Shown: positions 43,470 through 55,924, counted from the stretch's first letter. The stretch is 64,000 nt of DNA from Hydrogenophilus sp. (GCA_020725265.1 DYFK01000003.1:124001-188000); one strand, 5' to 3'. Notes: a model not told the origin generated them from the sequence alone. A program made the numbers and translations.

Positions 43470-44102
43470 ATGACGCCAGTCCGTATCCTGCTGGTCGATG
43501 ACCATCCCCTCCTCCGACTGGGCGTCCGCCGCTCGCTGGAATCGGAGGAAGGTTTCCTGGTCACCGGTGAATGCCCCGATCTCGCCGCCGCGCGCGCCTG
43601 GCTGGCCGAAAATGGCGCCGCCGACGTCGCCATCCTCGACCGCAGCCTGCCCGATGGCGACGGTCTCGAAATCGTTCCGCTGCTGAAGGCCGCCGGCATG
43701 AAGGTGATCGTGCTCACGATCGAGGACGACGACGGGGAGATCCGCGCCGCCGTCGATGCCGGGGTCGACGGCTATCTGCTCAAATCCTCCGACACCGAGC
43801 AGATCACGCACGCCATCGGCATCGTGCTCCAGGATGCCGGCGCCTTCCCGCCGGCCGTGGTGCAGAAGCTCACCCGCGCCAGCGGCGAGGATCCACTCGG
43901 GCGGTTGTCCCCTCGCGAGCTGGAAATCGCCGAATACGTTGCCCAGGGCTACAGCAACAAGGTCATCGGCGGCAAGCTCAACCTGTCCGACAACACCGTC
44001 CGCAACCATCTGGCCAACATCATGCAGAAACTCGGCTTCCACAACCGGGTGCAGGTGGCCACGCTGGTTCTGCAGCACTTGAAGAAGAGCAAGCGCATCT
44101 GA
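43470..44102 (+). CDS. NarL/FixJ-type response regulator
   Basis: 210 residues from the ATG at 43470 (MTPVRILLVDDHP); 43461 and 43437 are alternative in-frame starts, but a TATGAT -10-like box covers 43436-43441. Receiver domain with phospho-acceptor Asp57 (VAILDRSLPDGDG) and a LuxR-type HTH (LSPRELEIAEYVAQGYSNKV). No histidine kinase is adjacent. Its stop overlaps the start of the following exported Cys/His-rich peptide (TGATG), so it is co-expressed with the copper-type genes. Confidence 0.9.
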   Translation: MTPVRILLVDDHPLLRLGVRRSLESEEGFLVTGECPDLAAARAWLAENGAADVAILDRSLPDGDGLEIVPLLKAAGMKVIVLTIEDDDGEIRAAVDAGVDGYLLKSSDTEQITHAIGIVLQDAGAFPPAVVQKLTRASGEDPLGRLSPRELEIAEYVAQGYSNKVIGGKLNLSDNTVRNHLANIMQKLGFHNRVQVATLVLQHLKKSKRI

Positions 44103-44416
44103 TGTTGCCGCGTCGGCACTGGCTCCACATCCTGCTCGCGCTGTGGCTGGCGGCGACACCATGGGCGCATGCCTGGATGCCGGATCTCGCCGCGGCCGAG
44201 ACCGCGCCGGCCTGCCACGGCGCCGATGCCGGCGGCTCCGTCGACGGGTCGACGTTCACCCCATGCGGCTGCGATCACTGCCACTGCGCGGCCAGCGCGC
44301 CACCGCCGATCACGCCCGATCCGGGCATGACCACGGCATCGACCTGGCCGCGCGCATCCGATCCGTCCACAGCCAACCCGGACTTTCCGCCGACGCCACC
44401 GCCGCCTCGCGGCTGA
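44102..44416 (+). CDS. Small exported Cys/His-rich protein
   Basis: 104 residues. A signal peptide (WLHILLALWLAATPWAHA) is followed by a short mature part with ACHGAD and the cluster PCGCDHCHCA, then a Pro-rich tail. Such small exported thiol/imidazole-rich proteins (DUF2946-like) are found in copper-resistance operons, and the next genes are an efflux lipoprotein and a multicopper oxidase. Metal binding is inferred from residue content. Confidence 0.75.
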   Translation: MLPRRHWLHILLALWLAATPWAHAWMPDLAAAETAPACHGADAGGSVDGSTFTPCGCDHCHCAASAPPPITPDPGMTTASTWPRASDPSTANPDFPPTPPPPRG

Positions 44417-44488
44417 CCCGCATCCGTTCCGCCAATGTCCGGCCCAGGCCGGACACATCCCGAACCATCCCGTTCGAACGGAGGCCAT

Positions 44489-45910
44489 ATGTATCCTGAA
44501 TCGCCCACCCTCGCGCGCGGCCTGGCCGCCGTCGCCCTGATACTGCTTTCCGGCTGCGCCAGCCTTGATCCGGAAGCGGGTTACCGGCCGCTGCGCGACA
44601 CCGTCGCGGAACGCGGCGGACTCGATCTGCCCTGGATCACCGCCCAGCGGCGCGGCCTTGCCGACACCCTGATGGAAACCTTGCGCGCCCAACCACTCGA
44701 GATCGATACCGCCGTGCAACTGGCGCTGCTGAATCATCCCGGCCTGGAAGCCGACCTGGCCGAGCTCGGTGGCGCCGAAGCCGAGGCCTTCCAGTCGGCG
44801 CTGCTGAGAAACCCATTCCTGCACGTTTCCGCCCTGTACCCGCGCGACGAACATGGCCGCGCCCTCGACATCGGCGTGTCCTGGGATGTGCTCGGCCTGC
44901 TCGCTCTGCCGCCGCGCCGGGAAGCCGCCGACCATGCCCGCGCCGCCGCGCGCCTGCGCGCCGGCGCGCGCGCCCTCGGGCTGGCCGCGCGTACGCGCGC
45001 CGCCTGGTATGACCAGGTCGCGGAACGCGAGGCGGTTGACTGGCTGCGCGACCAGGAAGAAGCCGCCGCGCTCGCCGCCGAGGTTGCCGGCCGACTGGAA
45101 GCGGCCGGCAACCTGCCGCCCATGTCCGCCCGCGCCAGCCGGAGCGCGCTGCTGGAGAGCCGCCATGCCCGCGAGGACGCCGAAGTGGCCGCCGAGACCG
45201 GACGCGAACGACTGGCCGCCCTGCTTGGAGTCGGCGACGGCGCCGACCTGATCCTGCCGGAACGCCTGCCACGTCTGCCGGCGCGCGACCCCGACCCGGT
45301 CGACGCCGATCATCTGGCGGCCCGACACCTGGACATCGCCGTGCTCGAGGCGGAGCTTGCGCGCGCGCGCAAACTGGCCGACCGCGCCAACCCGGGCTAC
45401 TGGACCAACAGCCTGGAGCTTGGCTGGAACTGGGATCGCGAGGCCGACGGCGAATGGAAGGACGGCCCATCGCTCGGCCTGAGCCTGCCGCTGTTCGATA
45501 CCGGTGCCGGTCGCCGCGTCGCCGCCGAATTCGAAATCCGCCGCCTGGAGGCCCGGCTGCGCGAACGCCACGCCGAAATCCGGAGTGAGGCACGCCTGCT
45601 GGACAGCCGCATGCGCCGGGCGCGGGCGCGCGTCGAAAGCCTGCGCGAGGAGCTGCTGCCACTGCTCTCCGACAGCCAGGATGCCGCCCTGCTCGAATAC
45701 AACGCCATGCACAGGAGCGTGTTCCACCTGCTCGATCTGAAGCGGCGCGAGCTCGCCGCCATCCACCGCCTGGCCGCGCATCTGGCCGACTACTGGCGAG
45801 CCCGCGCCGGCCTCGACGCCCTGCGCATGGGCGTCAGTCTCGCCGAAGCTGGCCCGACCGCGCCCGACCGCGCCACCACCACCGGTGCCGCCGAACAAGG
45901 AGGACATTGA
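44489..45910 (+). CDS. TolC-like outer-membrane efflux lipoprotein
   Basis: 473 residues from the ATG at 44489, after GGAGG. Lipobox LLSGC (acylated Cys20). Two outer-membrane efflux domains of long helices follow (ALLNHPGLEADLAELGGAEA; EIRSEARLLDSRMRRARARV). It resembles CusC/CopB-like factors, but no membrane-fusion or RND gene is next to it. It precedes the multicopper oxidase by one base. Confidence 0.88.
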   Translation: MYPESPTLARGLAAVALILLSGCASLDPEAGYRPLRDTVAERGGLDLPWITAQRRGLADTLMETLRAQPLEIDTAVQLALLNHPGLEADLAELGGAEAEAFQSALLRNPFLHVSALYPRDEHGRALDIGVSWDVLGLLALPPRREAADHARAAARLRAGARALGLAARTRAAWYDQVAEREAVDWLRDQEEAAALAAEVAGRLEAAGNLPPMSARASRSALLESRHAREDAEVAAETGRERLAALLGVGDGADLILPERLPRLPARDPDPVDADHLAARHLDIAVLEAELARARKLADRANPGYWTNSLELGWNWDREADGEWKDGPSLGLSLPLFDTGAGRRVAAEFEIRRLEARLRERHAEIRSEARLLDSRMRRARARVESLREELLPLLSDSQDAALLEYNAMHRSVFHLLDLKRRELAAIHRLAAHLADYWRARAGLDALRMGVSLAEAGPTAPDRATTTGAAEQGGH

Positions 45911-45911
45911 C

Positions 45912-47300
45912 ATGGAAACCCGCCTCTCCCGCCGCCAATGGCTCGCCGGCGCCGGCCTCGGCGCCGCCGCGCTGACCCTGCCGACGCACGCCGAAGCCGC
46001 GCCCGCCGGCCGCTGGCCATCCAGCTCCAGCGGCGCCGACCACCCCGCGCCGGCCACCGGCATGGAACCCGGCCTGCCCGGGCGCGACTATCGCCCGGTC
46101 GAAGTCCCCGGCGGCGTCAAACTACCGTGGAAGATCGTCGATGGCGTCAAGGTCTTCCATCTGATCGCCGAGGAGGTCGAGCATGAATTCGCGCCCGGAC
46201 TCAAGGCCCTTTGCTGGGGTTACAACGGCCACGTGCATGGTCCGCTGATCGAGGCTGTGGAAGGGGACCGCGTGCGCGTCTACGTCAGCAACCGGCTACC
46301 GGCGCCAACCACCGTGCACTGGCACGGCGTGTTCCTGGACAACGGCATGGACGGCGTCGGCGGCATCACCCAGGCGCTGATCCAGCCGGGCGAGACCTTC
46401 CGCTACGAATGGACCTTCCGCCAGCACGGCACCCTGCTCTACCACCCGCACCACGACGAGATGACCCAGATGGCGATGGGCATGATGGGCATGATCGTGG
46501 TGCATCCACGCGGCGTCCCGGAGGCGGAACGGCCGGCCCGCGACTTCGCCATCCTGCTGTCGGAATGGAAGCTGGAGCCGGGCGCCCGCCGGCCCGATCC
46601 GATGGCGATGAACGACTTCAACCTGCTGACCATGAACGGCAAATGCTATCCCGGCACCGGACCCCTGCTGGCGCGCCTCGGCGACAGGGTACGCATCCGT
46701 TTCGGCAATCTGTCGGCGATGGATCACCATCCCATCCACCTGCACGGCTTCGTGTTCAACGTGGTCGCCACCGACGGTGGCGACATCCCGCGCGCTGGCC
46801 AGTGGCCGGAAACCACGGTGCTGGTGCCCACCGGCAGCACCCGCGACGTCGAATTCGTCGCCGACGCCGAGGGCGACTGGCCGATGCACTGCCACATGAC
46901 CCACCACCTGATGAATCAGATGGGCCACGGCCTGCCCAACGTCATGGGCGTTGACCTGTCCGACCTGGATGCCCGCATCCGCGCCCTGGTGCCCGGCTAC
47001 ATGAGCATGGGCGCCACCGGCATGGGCGAAATGGCGGAAATGCCGATGACCGGCCCGGCCAACAGCCTGTCCACTCATTTCGAGCACGGCCTGTACGGAC
47101 CGATCACCATGGGCGGCATGTTCACGCTGCTCAAGGTCAGACGTGACTGGGACGGCCGGAACGACCCCGGCTGGTACCGGCATCCCCCGGACACCCTGGC
47201 GCGGCCGGCGACCGCCACGGAACTCGCGCGCGACGGCATCGCCGCGCCGGACGTCGCCCCGCCGGCACCAGCGGGCGGGCATCACCACGGCCACGGGTGA
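45912..47300 (+). CDS. Multicopper oxidase, Tat-exported (CopA/CueO-like)
   Basis: 462 residues from the ATG at 45912 (AAGGAGGACATTGAC before it). A twin-arginine signal (SRRQWLAGAG) leads to a periplasmic enzyme. Copper-ligand motifs are in order HWHG, HPHHDE, HHPIHLHGF and HCHMTHHLMNQMG. A Met-rich loop (MSMGATGMGEMAEMPM) and a His-rich tail (GGHHHGHG) would bind extra copper. It probably oxidises Cu(I) to Cu(II). Operon with the efflux lipoprotein. Confidence 0.93.
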   Translation: METRLSRRQWLAGAGLGAAALTLPTHAEAAPAGRWPSSSSGADHPAPATGMEPGLPGRDYRPVEVPGGVKLPWKIVDGVKVFHLIAEEVEHEFAPGLKALCWGYNGHVHGPLIEAVEGDRVRVYVSNRLPAPTTVHWHGVFLDNGMDGVGGITQALIQPGETFRYEWTFRQHGTLLYHPHHDEMTQMAMGMMGMIVVHPRGVPEAERPARDFAILLSEWKLEPGARRPDPMAMNDFNLLTMNGKCYPGTGPLLARLGDRVRIRFGNLSAMDHHPIHLHGFVFNVVATDGGDIPRAGQWPETTVLVPTGSTRDVEFVADAEGDWPMHCHMTHHLMNQMGHGLPNVMGVDLSDLDARIRALVPGYMSMGATGMGEMAEMPMTGPANSLSTHFEHGLYGPITMGGMFTLLKVRRDWDGRNDPGWYRHPPDTLARPATATELARDGIAAPDVAPPAPAGGHHHGHG

Positions 47301-47360
47301 CGCGAACCGGCTTCGGCGCGCTTGTTGGCCGCCGAAGCTGTCTGTTAGCATCGGTCCATC

Positions 47361-47426
47361 ATGCAAACGATTCGTCGCCCCTTCTTTCGATTTACCCGGA
47401 CGCGCCCGGCGGCCGGAGATCGATGA
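47361..47426 (+). CDS. Phe leader peptide of aroG attenuator
   Basis: A 21-codon frame beginning MQTIRRPFFRFTR has three Phe codons within four residues (TTC TTT CGA TTT) and stops at TGA 47424-47426, 43 bp before the terminator stem. This is the layout of a phenylalanine attenuator: ribosome stalling at Phe codons when charged tRNA-Phe is short lets aroG be read. No strong ribosome-binding site is visible. Function is inferred from position and codon content. Confidence 0.65.
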   Translation: MQTIRRPFFRFTRTRPAAGDR

Positions 47427-47466
47427 CGCGCGCACCCGACGAGACGCAGCGTTCGACCCCTTCGAG

Positions 47467-47492
47467 AAACCGCCAGCCCCTGGCGGTTTTTT
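47467..47492 (+). terminator. Attenuator terminator before aroG
   Basis: AAACCGCCAG pairs perfectly with CTGGCGGTTT around CCC, with six T from 47487. It lies between the Phe-rich leader frame and aroG (ATG 47525). Confidence 0.88.
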
Positions 47493-47524
47493 CGTTTCGG
47501 GGCCGGCCCACACAGGAGCAAGAC

Positions 47525-48601
47525 ATGGCACACATCCGCACCGACGACACCCGCATCGAGCAGAGCGACGAGCTGCTCGCGCCCATGCAGATCATGCGCG
47601 AGCTCAAGGCCAGCGAAGCCGCGCTGAGGACCACCTATCTGGCGCGCAACCACATCCACGACGTGCTGCGCGGCGCGGACGACCGCCTGGTCGTGGTGGT
47701 CGGCCCCTGCTCGATCCACGACCCCGCCGCCGCGCTCGAATACGCCGGCCGTCTGCGCGTGCTGGCCCGTGAACTGGAACAGGATCTGATCGTGGTGATG
47801 CGCGTGTATTTCGAGAAGCCACGCACCACAGTCGGCTGGAAGGGCCTGATCAACGACCCACACATGGACGAAAGCTTCGACATCAACGAAGGCATGCGTC
47901 TGGCGCGCAAGCTGCTGCTCGACATCAACGAGATGGGCCTGCCCTGCGGCACCGAATTCCTCGACCTGATCTCGCCGCAATACATCGCCGATCTGGTCGC
48001 CTGGGGCGCGATCGGCGCGCGCACCACCGAATCGCAGTCGCACCGCCAGCTCGCCTCCGGCCTGTCCTGCCCGGTCGGTTTCAAGAACGGCACCGATGGC
48101 AGCATCAAGATCGCGGTCGACGCGATCAAGGCCGCCACCGCCCGCCACCATTTCGTCTCGATCACCAAGTCCGGCCACGTCGCCGTGTTCAAGACCGCCG
48201 GCAACGAGGATTGCCACCTGATCCTGCGCGGCGGCAAGGCGCCCAACTATGACGCCGCCAGCGTCTCCGCCGCCTGCCAGGAACTGGCCCACGCCGGCCT
48301 GCGCCAGCAGGTCATGATCGATTTCTCGCACGCCAATTCCAGCAAGCAGTACCAGCGGCAGGTCGACGTCGGCCATGACGTCGCCGGCCAGCTCGCCGCC
48401 GGCGACGACCGCATCTTCGGGGTCATGGTCGAAAGCCATCTCAACCCCGGCCGCCAGGATCTGGTGCCGGGCAAACCGCTCGCGCACGGCCAGTCGATCA
48501 CCGACGCCTGCATCGGTTGGGACGCCACCGACCCGCTGCTGCGCGAACTCGCCGAAGCCGTGCGCGCGCGCCGGCTGGCGCGGCCTGACGACGACGAATG
48601 A
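47525..48601 (+). CDS. aroG: 3-deoxy-7-phosphoheptulonate synthase (type I alpha)
   Basis: 358 residues from the ATG at 47525 (ACAGGAGCAAGAC before it). Motifs VVVVGPCSIHDP, VYFEKPRTTVGWKGLINDPH, GARTTESQSHRQ, FKNGTDGS and IDFSHANSSKQ are those of AroF/G/H. It joins PEP and erythrose-4-phosphate, the first step of the shikimate pathway. The Phe leader suggests the phenylalanine-responsive isoenzyme; feedback specificity cannot be read with certainty. Confidence 0.96.
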   Translation: MAHIRTDDTRIEQSDELLAPMQIMRELKASEAALRTTYLARNHIHDVLRGADDRLVVVVGPCSIHDPAAALEYAGRLRVLARELEQDLIVVMRVYFEKPRTTVGWKGLINDPHMDESFDINEGMRLARKLLLDINEMGLPCGTEFLDLISPQYIADLVAWGAIGARTTESQSHRQLASGLSCPVGFKNGTDGSIKIAVDAIKAATARHHFVSITKSGHVAVFKTAGNEDCHLILRGGKAPNYDAASVSAACQELAHAGLRQQVMIDFSHANSSKQYQRQVDVGHDVAGQLAAGDDRIFGVMVESHLNPGRQDLVPGKPLAHGQSITDACIGWDATDPLLRELAEAVRARRLARPDDDE

Positions 48602-48633
48602 ACCGACGCCGTCCGCGATACCCGGTGGACTGG

Positions 48634-48639
48634 TAGAAT
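48634..48639 (+). promoter_or_regulatory. -10 box of ffs
   Basis: TAGAAT lies eight bases before the predicted 5' end of the 4.5S RNA. The -35 region is not convincing. Confidence 0.5.
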
Positions 48640-48646
48640 CGGCGGC

Positions 48647-48741
48647 GGCGGGCCCCCCCGCATGGCTAAGTCGTGAACCTGGTCAGGTCCGGAAGGAAGC
48701 AGCCACAGCGATCGATGCCAGTGCCGGGGATCAGGCTCGCC
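48647..48741 (+). ncRNA. ffs: 4.5S RNA, signal recognition particle RNA
   Basis: The conserved core GTCAGGTCCGGAAGGAAGCA and CAGCCACAGC are present at about 48680-48710. The outer ends GGCGGGCC (48647-48654) and GGCTCGCC (48734-48741) pair to close the hairpin. It binds Ffh for co-translational membrane targeting. Exact ends are estimated from pairing. It lies just before pagL and dnaX. Confidence 0.93.
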
Positions 48742-48770
48742 CCCCATCCCCTGACATGCTGGAGTCCGGA

Positions 48771-49316
48771 ATGACGAAGCCCGCGCTGATCGCCCTGTGC
48801 GCCGCCACGTTCGCCGCCTCGAACGCCGTCGTACCAACGGCGCTGGCGCATGCGCCGGCCGCGATCGCGGCCGAATTCGGCTCGGGCAACAACGGCACCG
48901 ATTCGCTCCGGCTGGCCATCCGCCGGCATTGGGACAGGCAATGGCCGGCCTGGCGCGACTGGCGGGTGACCGGTTATTGGGAAGCCAACCTCGGCCGCTG
49001 GCGCGGTGATGGTCCCGGTGCCGTCGATCTCTGGGATTTCGGTGTCACTCCGGTTTTCCGCCTGAGCCGCGACGGCGGCCGGTTGTTCCTGGAAGGCGGC
49101 ATTGGCGCGCACTACCTGTCGCGCCCCCGGATCAATGATCGCCGCGAGTTCGGCAGCCGCTTCAGCTTCGGTGACCACATCGGCGTGGGCTGGCGTTTCG
49201 GCGACCACGGCCGTCACGAAATCGGCTACCGTATCCAGCATCTTTCCAACGGCGGCATCGCCGAGCCGAACGAAGGCATCAATTTCCACCAGTTCTGGTT
49301 CAGCCACCTGTTCTGA
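48771..49316 (+). CDS. pagL: Lipid A 3-O-deacylase (PagL)
   Basis: 181 residues from the ATG at 48771, after GGAG with 6-base spacing (an ATG at 48756 is less well placed). A signal peptide (LIALCAATFAASNAV...ALA) is followed by an 8-strand barrel with aromatic C-terminal Phe (FWFSHLF). The catalytic His, Ser and Glu of PagL match QHLSNGGIAEPNEG. It removes the 3-position acyl chain from lipid A at the outer membrane. Confidence 0.88.
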   Translation: MTKPALIALCAATFAASNAVVPTALAHAPAAIAAEFGSGNNGTDSLRLAIRRHWDRQWPAWRDWRVTGYWEANLGRWRGDGPGAVDLWDFGVTPVFRLSRDGGRLFLEGGIGAHYLSRPRINDRREFGSRFSFGDHIGVGWRFGDHGRHEIGYRIQHLSNGGIAEPNEGINFHQFWFSHLF

Positions 49317-49338
49317 GACGCACCGGCGAGTCCACTCC

Positions 49339-50964
49339 ATGAGTCACCAAGTCCTCGCCCGCAAGTGGCGTCCCCGCCGCTTCGACCAGCTGGTCGGTCA
49401 GGAGCACGTGGTGCGCGCGTTGTCCAACGCGCTCGACAGCGGCCGCCTGCACCATGCCTACCTGTTCACCGGCACGCGCGGCGTCGGCAAGACCACGCTG
49501 GCGCGCATCCTGGCCAAGTGCCTGAATTGCGAGGGTGGCGTCACCGCCACCCCCTGTGGCGAATGCGCGGCCTGCCGGGAGATCGACGGCGGCCGCTTCG
49601 TCGACCTGATCGAACTCGACGCCGCCTCCAACACCGGCGTCGACAACATGCGCGAAATCCTGGAGAACGCGCAGTACGCGCCGACCGCCGGCCGCTACAA
49701 GGTCTACATCATCGACGAAGTGCACATGCTCTCGAAGAACGCCTTCAACGCGATGCTGAAGACCCTGGAGGAGCCGCCCGGCCACGTCATCTTCATCCTG
49801 GCCACCACCGACCCGCAGAAAGTGCCGGTCACCGTGCTTTCGCGCTGCCTCCAGTTCAACCTCAAGCAGATGCCGCCCGGCCATGTCGCCAGCCATCTGG
49901 AAAACGTCCTCACCGCCGAGCAGGTGCCGTTCGAGGCGGGCGCCCTCGGTCTGCTGGCGCGCGCCGCCGCCGGCAGCATGCGCGACGCGCTGTCGCTGAC
50001 CGATCAGGCCATCGCCCACGGTGGCGGCCAGGTGCGCGAGGCGGATACCCGCGCCATGCTCGGCGTCATCGACCAGGATTACCTGCTGCCGCTGCTCGAC
50101 GCGCTCGCGGACGGCGACGGTCCCGGCCTGATGCGTGAGGCGGACGCGCTTGCCGAACGCGGTTTCTCATTCGATGCCGCCCTCCAGGATCTGGCCGGCT
50201 TGTTGCACCGGATCGCCCTCGCCCAGGGCGTGCCGGAAGCGGTCGCGGAAGACGAGCCGGCGCGTGATCGCCTGTTCGATCTGGCTGGCCGCCTCGACCC
50301 GGAAACCGTGCAACTGCACTACCAGATCGCCACGCTCGGACGCCGCGATCTGGAATGGGCACCCGACGAATACGCCGGCTTCACCATGACCCTGTTGCGC
50401 ATGCTCGCCTTCCGTCCGGACGACACCGGGCCGGCGAACCGCGCCGATACGCCATCCGCGAGCACCGCGCCGGCCCGGCGACCTGGCCCTGCCGCACAAC
50501 CGGCCGCACCAATTCCGACCCGCGCGCAAGCCGCCAACGAGCCGATCACGGCCGAACCGGCACGGCCGGAAGCGCGCCCCGTCGCCGCCGACCTCGACTG
50601 GCGGACGCTGGCCGAAAGCCTGCCGGGTCTGGTGCGCCAGCTCGCCCTGCACTGCGAACTGGCCGGCCACGATGGCCGTGTGCTGCGTCTGCGCCTGCCC
50701 GAAGGCCAGAAAGCCCTGCTCGCCAGTCTGGGAGAAAAACTGCGCACAGCCCTGAACGAACGTCTGGGCGGCGGCATCCGCGTCGACATCGAGCTGACCG
50801 CCGACACCGATGCCTCGCCGGCCGCCGCGCGCGCGCGCGAACGGGCGGCGCGCCAACAGGAAGCGGAACGCGAAATCCACGACGACCCCTTCGTCCGCGC
50901 GCTGGTGCGCGAGTGCGACGCGACGGTCACCCACATCCGGCCGCGCGAGGCGGCCGGCGGTTAA
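49339..50964 (+). CDS. dnaX: DNA polymerase III tau/gamma subunit
   Basis: 541 residues from the ATG at 49339. Clamp-loader AAA+ motifs: GTRGVGKTT (Walker A), the zinc cysteines CLNCEG...[17 protein letters not shown] (Walker B) and [17 protein letters not shown]. An Ala/Pro linker (about 370-420) separates the tau C-terminal region. I saw no A-run/slippery site for a gamma frameshift. Part of the classical dnaX-ybaB-recR cluster. Confidence 0.96.
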   Translation: MSHQVLARKWRPRRFDQLVGQEHVVRALSNALDSGRLHHAYLFTGTRGVGKTTLARILAKCLNCEGGVTATPCGECAACREIDGGRFVDLIELDAASNTGVDNMREILENAQYAPTAGRYKVYIIDEVHMLSKNAFNAMLKTLEEPPGHVIFILATTDPQKVPVTVLSRCLQFNLKQMPPGHVASHLENVLTAEQVPFEAGALGLLARAAAGSMRDALSLTDQAIAHGGGQVREADTRAMLGVIDQDYLLPLLDALADGDGPGLMREADALAERGFSFDAALQDLAGLLHRIALAQGVPEAVAEDEPARDRLFDLAGRLDPETVQLHYQIATLGRRDLEWAPDEYAGFTMTLLRMLAFRPDDTGPANRADTPSASTAPARRPGPAAQPAAPIPTRAQAANEPITAEPARPEARPVAADLDWRTLAESLPGLVRQLALHCELAGHDGRVLRLRLPEGQKALLASLGEKLRTALNERLGGGIRVDIELTADTDASPAAARARERAARQQEAEREIHDDPFVRALVRECDATVTHIRPREAAGG

Positions 50965-50983
50965 CCCCCTGGAAAGGCGAGAC

Positions 50984-51310
50984 ATGATCAAAGGTGGAAT
51001 CGGCAACCTGATGAAACAGGCCCAGCAGATGCAGGAAAACATGCAGAAGATGCAGGCCCGCATCGCGGAAATGGAAGTGGAAGGCAGCGCCGGCGCCGGT
51101 CTGGTCAAGGTGGTCATGACCGGCAAGCACGATGTCAAGCGGGTCAGCATCGACCCATCGCTGCTCGCCGACGACAAGGACATGCTCGAGGATCTGGTCG
51201 CCGCCGCCGTCAACGACGCGGTGCGCAAGGTCGAGTCCGTGACCCAGGAGCAGATGGCCTCGGCCACCGCCGGCCTGCCGCTGCCGCCCGGTTTCAAACT
51301 GCCGTTCTAG
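50984..51310 (+). CDS. ybaB: YbaB/EbfC nucleoid-associated protein
   Basis: 108 residues ([20 protein letters not shown]). The central strand [18 protein letters not shown] and C-terminal [14 protein letters not shown] are family traits. It binds DNA as a dimer. It lies between dnaX and recR, and its TAG stop is followed at once by a heptamer repeat array. Confidence 0.95.
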   Translation: MIKGGIGNLMKQAQQMQENMQKMQARIAEMEVEGSAGAGLVKVVMTGKHDVKRVSIDPSLLADDKDMLEDLVAAAVNDAVRKVESVTQEQMASATAGLPLPPGFKLPF

Positions 51311-51395
51311 CTGGTAGCCAGTAGCTGGTAGCTTGTAGCTTTTACAAGGATGCGCGCTCGGCGCGCGACTACCAGCTACCAGCTCCAGCTACCAG
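51311..51395. repeat. Inverted array of 7-bp repeats between ybaB and recR
   Basis: Heptamers CTGGTAG, CCAGTAG, CTGGTAG, CTTGTAG, CTTTTAC are followed by a GC spacer and then CTACCAG, CTACCAG, CTCCAG (one base short), CTACCAG. CTGGTAG and CTACCAG are reverse complements. It starts at the base after the ybaB stop and ends 6 bp before the recR start. Confidence 0.82.
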
Positions 51396-51401
51396 CCATC
51401 C

Positions 51402-51998
51402 ATGACTCTCCCCGGCTCTCTCGGCGCCCTGATCGACGCGTTGCGCGTGCTGCCCGGTGTCGGCCCGAAATCCGCCGCGCGCATGGCCTACCACCTGCTG
51501 CAACGCGACCGAAACGGCGCCGCCAGACTGGCGCGCGGCCTCACCGACGCGCTCGACAAGCTGCGCCAGTGCGAACGCTGCAACAACTTCAGCGAATCGC
51601 CGGTGTGCGAGATCTGCGCCAGCCCCCGGCGCGATCCTCGCCTGCTGTGCGTGGTGGAAATGCCGGCCGATCTCAACCGGCTGGAGGAGACCCACGCCTA
51701 CAAGGGTCTGTATTTCGTACTGATGGGCCGGCTGTCGCCGCTCGACCAGGTCGGCCCGCGTGAAATCGGGCTGGAACGCCTGATTGAGCGCGCCCGCGAC
51801 GGCGTCACCGAGGAAGTCATCCTGGCCACCAATTTCACCAGTGAAGGCGAGGCCACCGCCCATTACGCCGGCGAATTGCTGAAGGCGCGCGGCCTGCGCG
51901 TCAGCCGCATCGCGCGCGGCCTGCCGGCCGGAGGCGAGCTGGAACACGTCGACGGCATGACCATCGCCCAGGCCCTGCTCGACCGGCGCCCGGCCTGA
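51402..51998 (+). CDS. recR: Recombination protein RecR
   Basis: 198 residues. Helix-hairpin-helix ([20 protein letters not shown]), four-cysteine zinc site ([16 protein letters not shown]), then a Toprim domain ([31 protein letters not shown]). It loads RecA with RecO/RecF at gaps. The start sits just after the heptamer array. Confidence 0.96.
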   Translation: MTLPGSLGALIDALRVLPGVGPKSAARMAYHLLQRDRNGAARLARGLTDALDKLRQCERCNNFSESPVCEICASPRRDPRLLCVVEMPADLNRLEETHAYKGLYFVLMGRLSPLDQVGPREIGLERLIERARDGVTEEVILATNFTSEGEATAHYAGELLKARGLRVSRIARGLPAGGELEHVDGMTIAQALLDRRPA

Positions 51999-52017
51999 AC
52001 AGGATGAGGAACGCCGC

Positions 52018-54991
<2,974 letters not shown>

Positions 54992-55066
54992 AACCACCGC
55001 GTCCGGCTTGAAAATCGCCGGACCGGCCCCCACCAAGCGCCATCATCGCCAACACGGAACCACGCC

Positions 55067-55924
55067 ATGGGACAGTTCGCTTACGACGTCGACGCCAGCA
55101 ATTTCCAGGAAATCGTCATCGACGGCTCGGCCCGCGCGCCGGTCGTCATCGATTTCTGGGCGCCCTGGTGCGGCCCCTGCCGCTCGCTGAAACCGATCCT
55201 GGAAAAGCTCGCCGACGAGTATGCCGGCAAGTTCATCCTGGCCAAGATCAACTCCGACGAGAACCAGGAACTCGCCGCCCAATTCGCGGTACGCGGCATC
55301 CCCAGCGTCAAGGCGGTGATCGGCGGCGAGGTGGTCGACGAGTTCTCCGGCGCCCTGCCAGAATCCGCGGTACGCGAATTCCTTGACCGGATCATCCCGT
55401 CGCCGGCCGAGGAACCGCGCCGCCAGGCCGCCGACCAGCGCGCCGCCGGCGACACCGCCGGCGCGCTGCAAACCCTGGCGGAAGCCTCGAAACTCGACCC
55501 GGGCAACGAGAAGGTGCGCATCGATGCCGCCGAAATCCTGTTCGAACTGGAACAGTTCGACGAAGTCCAGCGCCTGCTCGACAGTCTGTCGCCGGACGGT
55601 CAGGCCGACGAGCGCGCGCGCCGGGTCCAGGCCGCGTTGAGCTTCGCCCGCTCGGGACAGGACGGCGGCGACGAAACCGCGCTCCGTGACCGGATCGCCA
55701 CCGCGCCCGACGATATGGACAGTCGCCAGCAACTGGCGAACCTGCTGATCGCCGGCCGCCGCTACCAGGAAGGGCTCGACGAACTGCTGGAAATGATCCG
55801 GCGCGACCGGACCTGGAACGACGACGCCGCGCGCAAATCCGTGCTCGCCGTGTTCGCCATGCTCGGCGGCCAAGGCGAACTGGTCGCGCAATACCGGCGC
55901 AAGCTCGCCAGCACGCTCAACTGA
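55067..55924 (+). CDS. cnoX: Thioredoxin-TPR chaperone (CnoX/YbbN-like)
   Basis: 285 residues. The thioredoxin domain (1-110) keeps the active site WCGPC; residues 115-285 are TPR-like repeats, as in YbbN/CnoX. E. coli CnoX lost the redox pair (SQHC), so the CGPC here suggests redox activity as well as holdase function, as in Caulobacter. Monocistronic in appearance. Confidence 0.92.
   Translation: MGQFAYDVDASNFQEIVIDGSARAPVVIDFWAPWCGPCRSLKPILEKLADEYAGKFILAKINSDENQELAAQFAVRGIPSVKAVIGGEVVDEFSGALPESAVREFLDRIIPSPAEEPRRQAADQRAAGDTAGALQTLAEASKLDPGNEKVRIDAAEILFELEQFDEVQRLLDSLSPDGQADERARRVQAALSFARSGQDGGDETALRDRIATAPDDMDSRQQLANLLIAGRRYQEGLDELLEMIRRDRTWNDDAARKSVLAVFAMLGGQGELVAQYRRKLASTLN

Noticed and set aside
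50700-50780. Programmed frameshift site for a short DnaX gamma product
   Set aside because: Only an AAAAAC run is present; no A6G-type slippery heptamer with a following hairpin was found.
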